The notes under the pieces are model-generated. The model was not told the origin of the DNA. It searched no databases and worked only from the letters and a program-made list of their open reading frames with translations. From Prevotella sp. UBA2755 (lineage in GTDB: Bacteria; Bacteroidota; Bacteroidia; Bacteroidales; Bacteroidaceae), in assembly GCA_002353225.1 (NCBI GenBank), contig DEJF01000077.1, positions 8,636-29,392 of the forward strand: a stretch of DNA of 20,757 nucleotides, read 5' to 3'. Of this stretch, positions 18,601 to 20,757 are shown piece after piece (position 1 is the first letter of the stretch; each line of letters opens with the position of its first letter). Position numbers and translations under genes: made by a program.

Positions 18601-18762
18601 ACCAATCAGAGGACCTTCAGAGTCACTGACATTACCAGTAATCTCTTTGGATTGTTGTACAGCCATACTCTTGTGGGTATTCTCGGCGTGTACCTGTGGG
18701 GAATACGTAAGCCCTACCAGAGCCATGACTCCCACCATTAGAATAGTTTTTCTTTTTTGCAT
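15670..18762 (-). CDS. xusA: SusC-family TonB-dependent xylo-oligosaccharide transporter
   Basis: The protein has 1030 residues. The signal peptide ends near VHA (26). A carboxypeptidase-like domain follows (about 40-110, 'ITGNVSDSEGPLIGATVMVK'), then TonB box region NEVVVIGYGT (about 114-123), plug with 'GRVAGVLMTQTSSQPG' and 'DILKDASATAIYGSRGANG', and the barrel ending in FGINVTF. No STN domain is present. By position it is the first transporter of the xus series, directly behind the best operator in the window. It shares the fold but not close sequence with xusC, suggesting the two pairs take different oligosaccharides. Confidence 0.95.
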   Translation of the reverse strand: MQKRKTILMVGVMALVGLTYSPQVHAENTHKSMAVQQSKEITGNVSDSEGPLIGATVMVKGSRTGVVTDINGNFRLNADAGTTLVISYVGYVTQEVSAREHINIILEQEGRNLNEVVVIGYGTQRREAVTGSVANINGDKLNQIAATNAAQALQGRVAGVLMTQTSSQPGAEMQIRIRGQRSLSASNDPLIVLDGIPFMGQLSDINPSDIKSMDILKDASATAIYGSRGANGVIMITTVKGAMGTPAKVSYNGYVSFKTIFKKYPMMDGPTFAKMREYAGQYQNSLEESNETNTDWQDMFYQTGVSHNHDITVSGGTQGGSYSFGAGYYHDEAVVPSQGYDRVSVRGNFDQMVGKWFRFGLTTNNSYRITKGSNIGLYNVLSMSPLANPYDENGNLKRTIHMPNDETWVLTKDVVKANEDNWLKEDKGIGTYNTIFGEVKCPWVEGLSYRINLGLNYRSSKTGAYTGVGINNTNPDYRNSGSVIENSTRNWAVENVITYDRTFAEKHHLNVVGMYSAEETTFEQTGAAVTEIPASYFQYYNLGSALGEKNLNNYDYWKSGLMSWMGRVMYSYDNKYMLSAAIRADASSRLAKGHQWHTYPAVSVGWNIARESFMSNIKWIDNLKLRIGYGETSNQSISPYSTWGALATRDYNFGTTHTTGYYVSSLPNSELGWEYSKTWNFGLDFSLFNGRLYGTFEYYTQKTDNILLDVSMPSTSGVGSFTGNIGKTQNKGFEFSLNGIILDNKNGWNWEAGINLYANRNKLVELASGQQEDVANRWFIGHPIDVIYDYKNIGIWQENDPYLDVLEPGGNVGMIKVEYTGEYDADGKPTRQINADDRQVMDMEPDLMGGFNTTVSYKHFDLTVIGAFQIGGKLISAIHSSNGYLNMLTGRRNNLDVDYWTESNTGAKYPKPGGATSNDNPKYGSTLGYFNAGYLKVRAITLGYNFEHLKFVKDLGISRLRLYATIQNPFVLFSPYNNECGLDPETNTLANNSSTTATTLDGYTGKHMMPIIGYNTPTTRNFLFGINVTF

Positions 18763-18806
18763 AGTTGAACTTTTTATGGTTTATAATAAGTCGATGAACT
18801 ATGCTG

Positions 18807-18814
18807 CAAAGATA
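18807..18814 (-). promoter_or_regulatory. Promoter core TATCTTTG upstream of xusA
   Basis: The minus strand reads TATCTTTGCA, a perfect Bacteroidetes -7 element (TAnnTTTG), 44 nt before the xusA ATG. No -33 TTTG stands at a proper distance. The operator ends 20 nt upstream, where a class II-like activator would sit. Confidence 0.8.
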
Positions 18815-18834
18815 GGTTGTTTTTATGAAACGGT

Positions 18835-18871
18835 CGTTTCAATTTGTTCCAAATCCGTTTCAATTTGTTCC
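18835..18871 (-). promoter_or_regulatory. Twin direct-repeat operator of xusA (probable HTCS site)
   Basis: CGTTTCAATTTGTTCC occurs twice, at 18835-18850 and 18856-18871, identical in all 16 positions, with the 5-nt spacer AAATC. The 21-bp period places both on the same DNA face two turns apart, as expected for a dimer of an AraC-type output domain. Hybrid two-component (HTCS) regulators are known to activate xylan loci in Bacteroidetes, but the regulator gene is not in this window. An inverted GAAACG (18827-18832) faces the near repeat. Confidence 0.8.
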
Positions 18872-18876
18872 ATGCT

Positions 18877-20559
18877 TCAGAAAAAGTATAATTTTATGTG
18901 TAAAATCATCCAATTATCGCAAGAAATCCGGGCATGACGACCTTGGTGATCCTGGTCTCCATTGTGTCTTCGGACATATTTTATATGTCCGTTTTCGCCG
19001 ATTCTTACTTCGTCAACAAAGCCAATTCCGACTCGTTTCCCGTTGAAATGGGCTTTTTTTGAATTTTTCGCTTCTTTTTTCTCTCCTTCAGCGACAAATC
19101 CGTCTTCTCCTAACACTTTCTCTTCCTCGGATGCTTTCTCGTAGGCAGTGGCGAAACTGGTTACGATACCACTACCGGCAAGCAGATACTCGTCGTCGGC
19201 AAGTTTCATGAGGATAGCACCTCCCTCTTGCCAGGTGGAGCCGTCAGTGGCACGGGGATCCCAGGGGAGGGTGTAGTAATGGCGACAGGTGATGACGATA
19301 TCACCGTCTTCGATGATACGCTCCTTATCCTGCTGGTCGAAGAGAAGCCCCCAAGTTTTAGCATGATTAGTTGAGTGTTGAAACTTGAAAGTTGAGAGTT
19401 GGCGGATAAGGTCGTATGCCTTTGTCACATTTTCCGTCTCTTGGGGAGATGCCTGGTCGATGGCAAAGGGAGAGAATCCAAGGGCGTGATGCTCACCGAA
19501 GGCATAGAGGGCACGCACACCGCTATTCTCACAGCAACGGCTTTCCGGGATAAAAAGACGGTTGTTGGGTAGCGCATACTGGTCTGCCCATCCCTTGAAC
19601 CCCGTATCATAGATATCAGGGGCGAGCATGGCGAGTTGTGGAGCACCGGCATGCCACAGGTCGATGAGGTGGGCAAGGGGACCAGCGGAAGGATACTGTC
19701 CCGGCAGTCTACCACGGCTGTTCATTGCGGCATTGACGTAGAGGGGCATCTGTGTGTGTTTACGTGCCGTCTCACAGAGCCTTCCCACATATTTCGCATA
19801 GTAATACGCCATGAATATCTCATCCGTATAAAGGTCGTCCCCAAAGACGGCTGTCCACGAAGACCCACCTAAATCCTCCCTGTTTAGGGAGGACGTTTGG
19901 GTTGTTTTTAATCGTTTCTTGAGCCACGGATGCAGTTCTTTCTGATGTTTCTTCAGATAGGTAACAAGTTCCGATGGAACACCTTTTTTGTAGATTTCAT
20001 CGGAAAGTTTTGAGTGGTCACGAGCCGATTCCAGCATCCCGATCTCATTCTCCACCTGTATCATACTGACCACATCCTGTCCCGTTGCTACGATATGCTT
20101 GATGAGCATCTCGAAGGCACGGTTGTCGGCTTGGAACACACTCTCGGAGAAGGCACTGGCGATCTCCAAAGGTTTCCCCTCCTCTGTACAGGCACGAGGG
20201 AACCGCTTGGTATCTTTCTTAAACCATAAAGGCGCATAGCATGACATGGAGTTCTTCCATGCTCCAAACCATAGGAAGACGATTTTCAGGTCATTCTCAC
20301 GAGCCCGTTGGATGGTACGGTCGACGAGGGTGAAGTCGAACTTCCCCTCCTCTGGCTCGATGAACTCCCAGTAGGCTGGCACCAACACCGTATTCAGTCC
20401 TAATGTCTTCATCCGTGGAATCACTTCATCGACATCCTCTATAGAGGTCACCGCTGAGTTACTTAACTCTCCACCAAGAATTAAGGGCATCTCCTGTGCC
20501 ATTACCGTCTGTCCCAGCAGGATTATAGTCAGTAGTATTAGTAGTCTTGCTTTTTTCAT
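18877..20559 (-). CDS. Secreted GH35 beta-galactosidase with C-terminal DUF5597-like domain
   Basis: This 560-residue protein has a signal peptide ending around VMA-Q (21-22) and no lipobox, so it is probably periplasmic. The (beta/alpha)8 barrel starts with 'LGLNTVLVPAYWEFIEPEEG' (about 53-72). The acid/base is E172 in IQVENEIG and the probable nucleophile E339 in FIPESR, both as in GH35. The end 'RRHNGDQDHQGRHARI' plus IKLYFF matches the DUF5597-type domain found in GH35 enzymes such as Cellvibrio Bgl35A. The inferred role is removing beta-galactosyl decorations from hemicellulose oligosaccharides. Two repeat-like stretches lie within the frame, at residues about 219-234 and 387-398. The gene has its own promoter and ends 5 nt before the xusA operator without a visible terminator. 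Confidence 0.88.
   Translation of the reverse strand: MKKARLLILLTIILLGQTVMAQEMPLILGGELSNSAVTSIEDVDEVIPRMKTLGLNTVLVPAYWEFIEPEEGKFDFTLVDRTIQRARENDLKIVFLWFGAWKNSMSCYAPLWFKKDTKRFPRACTEEGKPLEIASAFSESVFQADNRAFEMLIKHIVATGQDVVSMIQVENEIGMLESARDHSKLSDEIYKKGVPSELVTYLKKHQKELHPWLKKRLKTTQTSSLNREDLGGSSWTAVFGDDLYTDEIFMAYYYAKYVGRLCETARKHTQMPLYVNAAMNSRGRLPGQYPSAGPLAHLIDLWHAGAPQLAMLAPDIYDTGFKGWADQYALPNNRLFIPESRCCENSGVRALYAFGEHHALGFSPFAIDQASPQETENVTKAYDLIRQLSTFKFQHSTNHAKTWGLLFDQQDKERIIEDGDIVITCRHYYTLPWDPRATDGSTWQEGGAILMKLADDEYLLAGSGIVTSFATAYEKASEEEKVLGEDGFVAEGEKKEAKNSKKAHFNGKRVGIGFVDEVRIGENGHIKYVRRHNGDQDHQGRHARISCDNWMILHIKLYFF
19367..19401 (-). repeat. Heptamer tandem array inside the GH35 gene
   Basis: Five consecutive heptamers on the minus strand read CAACTCT, CAACTTT, CAAGTTT, CAACACT and CAACTAA. 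They encode QLSTFKFQHSTN at residues 387-398. The copies are imperfect, but the unit is not a multiple of three. Confidence 0.7.
19863..19902. repeat. Palindromic repeat-like element inside the GH35 gene
   Basis: An 8-bp perfect inverted repeat, TCCTCCCT / AGGGAGGA, has a GTTT loop (19874-19893) and is flanked by a second pair, ACCCA (19863-19867) and TGGGT (19898-19902). It resembles the short extragenic palindromes seen in Bacteroidetes genomes, but here it is translated as part of residues about 219-233. Confidence 0.6.
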
Positions 20560-20591
20560 ATAGTTTTACGTTTGAACAACTTATTCGGCTA

Positions 20592-20621
20592 CAAAGATAC
20601 AAAATTTTTGCTGATACCAAA
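20592..20621 (-). promoter_or_regulatory. Promoter of the GH35 gene
   Basis: On the minus strand a TTTG (-33, 20621-20618) is followed after 18 nt by TATCTTTG (-7, 20599-20592), both matching the Bacteroidetes sigma-ABfr consensus. It lies 32 nt before the start codon. Unlike the xusA and xusC promoters it has a -33 element and no twin-repeat operator. Confidence 0.72.
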
Positions 20622-20757
20622 AATTTTTATAGAGGGATACACGATTAACATGTTATATCTTTTACCCTCATCTGGCTATATTAATCCGCAAGAAATCAAG
20701 TAAGCCTTAATATGAAAATTTCTCAGATATTCCACTACACGTAATTTTTAAAACCCT
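20622..20757. other. AT-rich intergenic edge, no gene seen
   Basis: No reading frame of note is present. A perfect 10-bp palindrome, TAACATGTTA (20646-20655), lies about 50 nt upstream of the GH35 promoter core. It could be a regulator site or chance in AT-rich DNA. The neighbouring gene to the right is outside the window. Confidence 0.5.

Noticed and set aside
18835..18871. CRISPR-like reading of the two direct repeats
   Set aside because: There are only two units with a 5-nt spacer and no array or cas genes. The position directly before a promoter core fits an operator.

Overview
The window comes from a member of the Bacteroidetes, most likely Prevotella or a close relative. The evidence is the tandem SusC/SusD-type genes, lipoprotein signals with acidic residues after the lipobox cysteine, promoter cores of the form TATCTTTG(C/T)A, and a gene order matching the xylan utilisation (xus) locus described in xylan-degrading Prevotella and Bacteroides. 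The species cannot be fixed from the sequence alone. No tRNA, rRNA, insertion sequence, integrase or CRISPR array was seen.

Left part (1-4512, + strand): a housekeeping block. It holds the last 24 codons of sufC, then sufD, sufS, rnhB (RNase HII) and a WYL-type transcriptional regulator. All are packed with overlaps or gaps of at most 2 nt, so they are probably one operon. A 98-nt gap follows, then a 93-residue membrane protein of unknown function. A 15-bp hairpin at 4537-4579 separates this block from convergent genes on the other strand.

Right part (4599-20559, - strand): a xylan polysaccharide utilisation locus, read right to left. It begins with a GH35 beta-galactosidase that has its own promoter. 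Then come xusA (SusC) and xusB (SusD), a 246-nt gap, xusC (SusC), xusD (SusD), xusE (surface glycan-binding lipoprotein) and xyn10C, a lipoprotein GH10 endoxylanase whose catalytic domain is split by two nearly identical carbohydrate-binding modules. In the inferred pathway, XusE, XusB, XusD and the binding modules hold xylan at the surface, Xyn10C cuts it, and the two SusC/SusD pairs import xylo-oligosaccharides by TonB-dependent transport. The GH35 enzyme may remove galactose decorations.

The main regulatory observation is a duplicated control module. In front of xusA lie two perfect 16-bp direct repeats with a 21-bp period, ending exactly 20 nt upstream of a TATCTTTG promoter core. In front of xusC, just after a terminator-like hairpin behind xusB, lies a degenerate copy of the same operator with the same period and the same 20-nt spacing to an identical core. 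This fits a hybrid two-component (HTCS) activator encoded elsewhere that drives two units, xusAB and xusCDE-xyn10C. The GH35 gene carries a palindrome and a heptamer tandem array inside its reading frame, both of which look like inserted repeat DNA.
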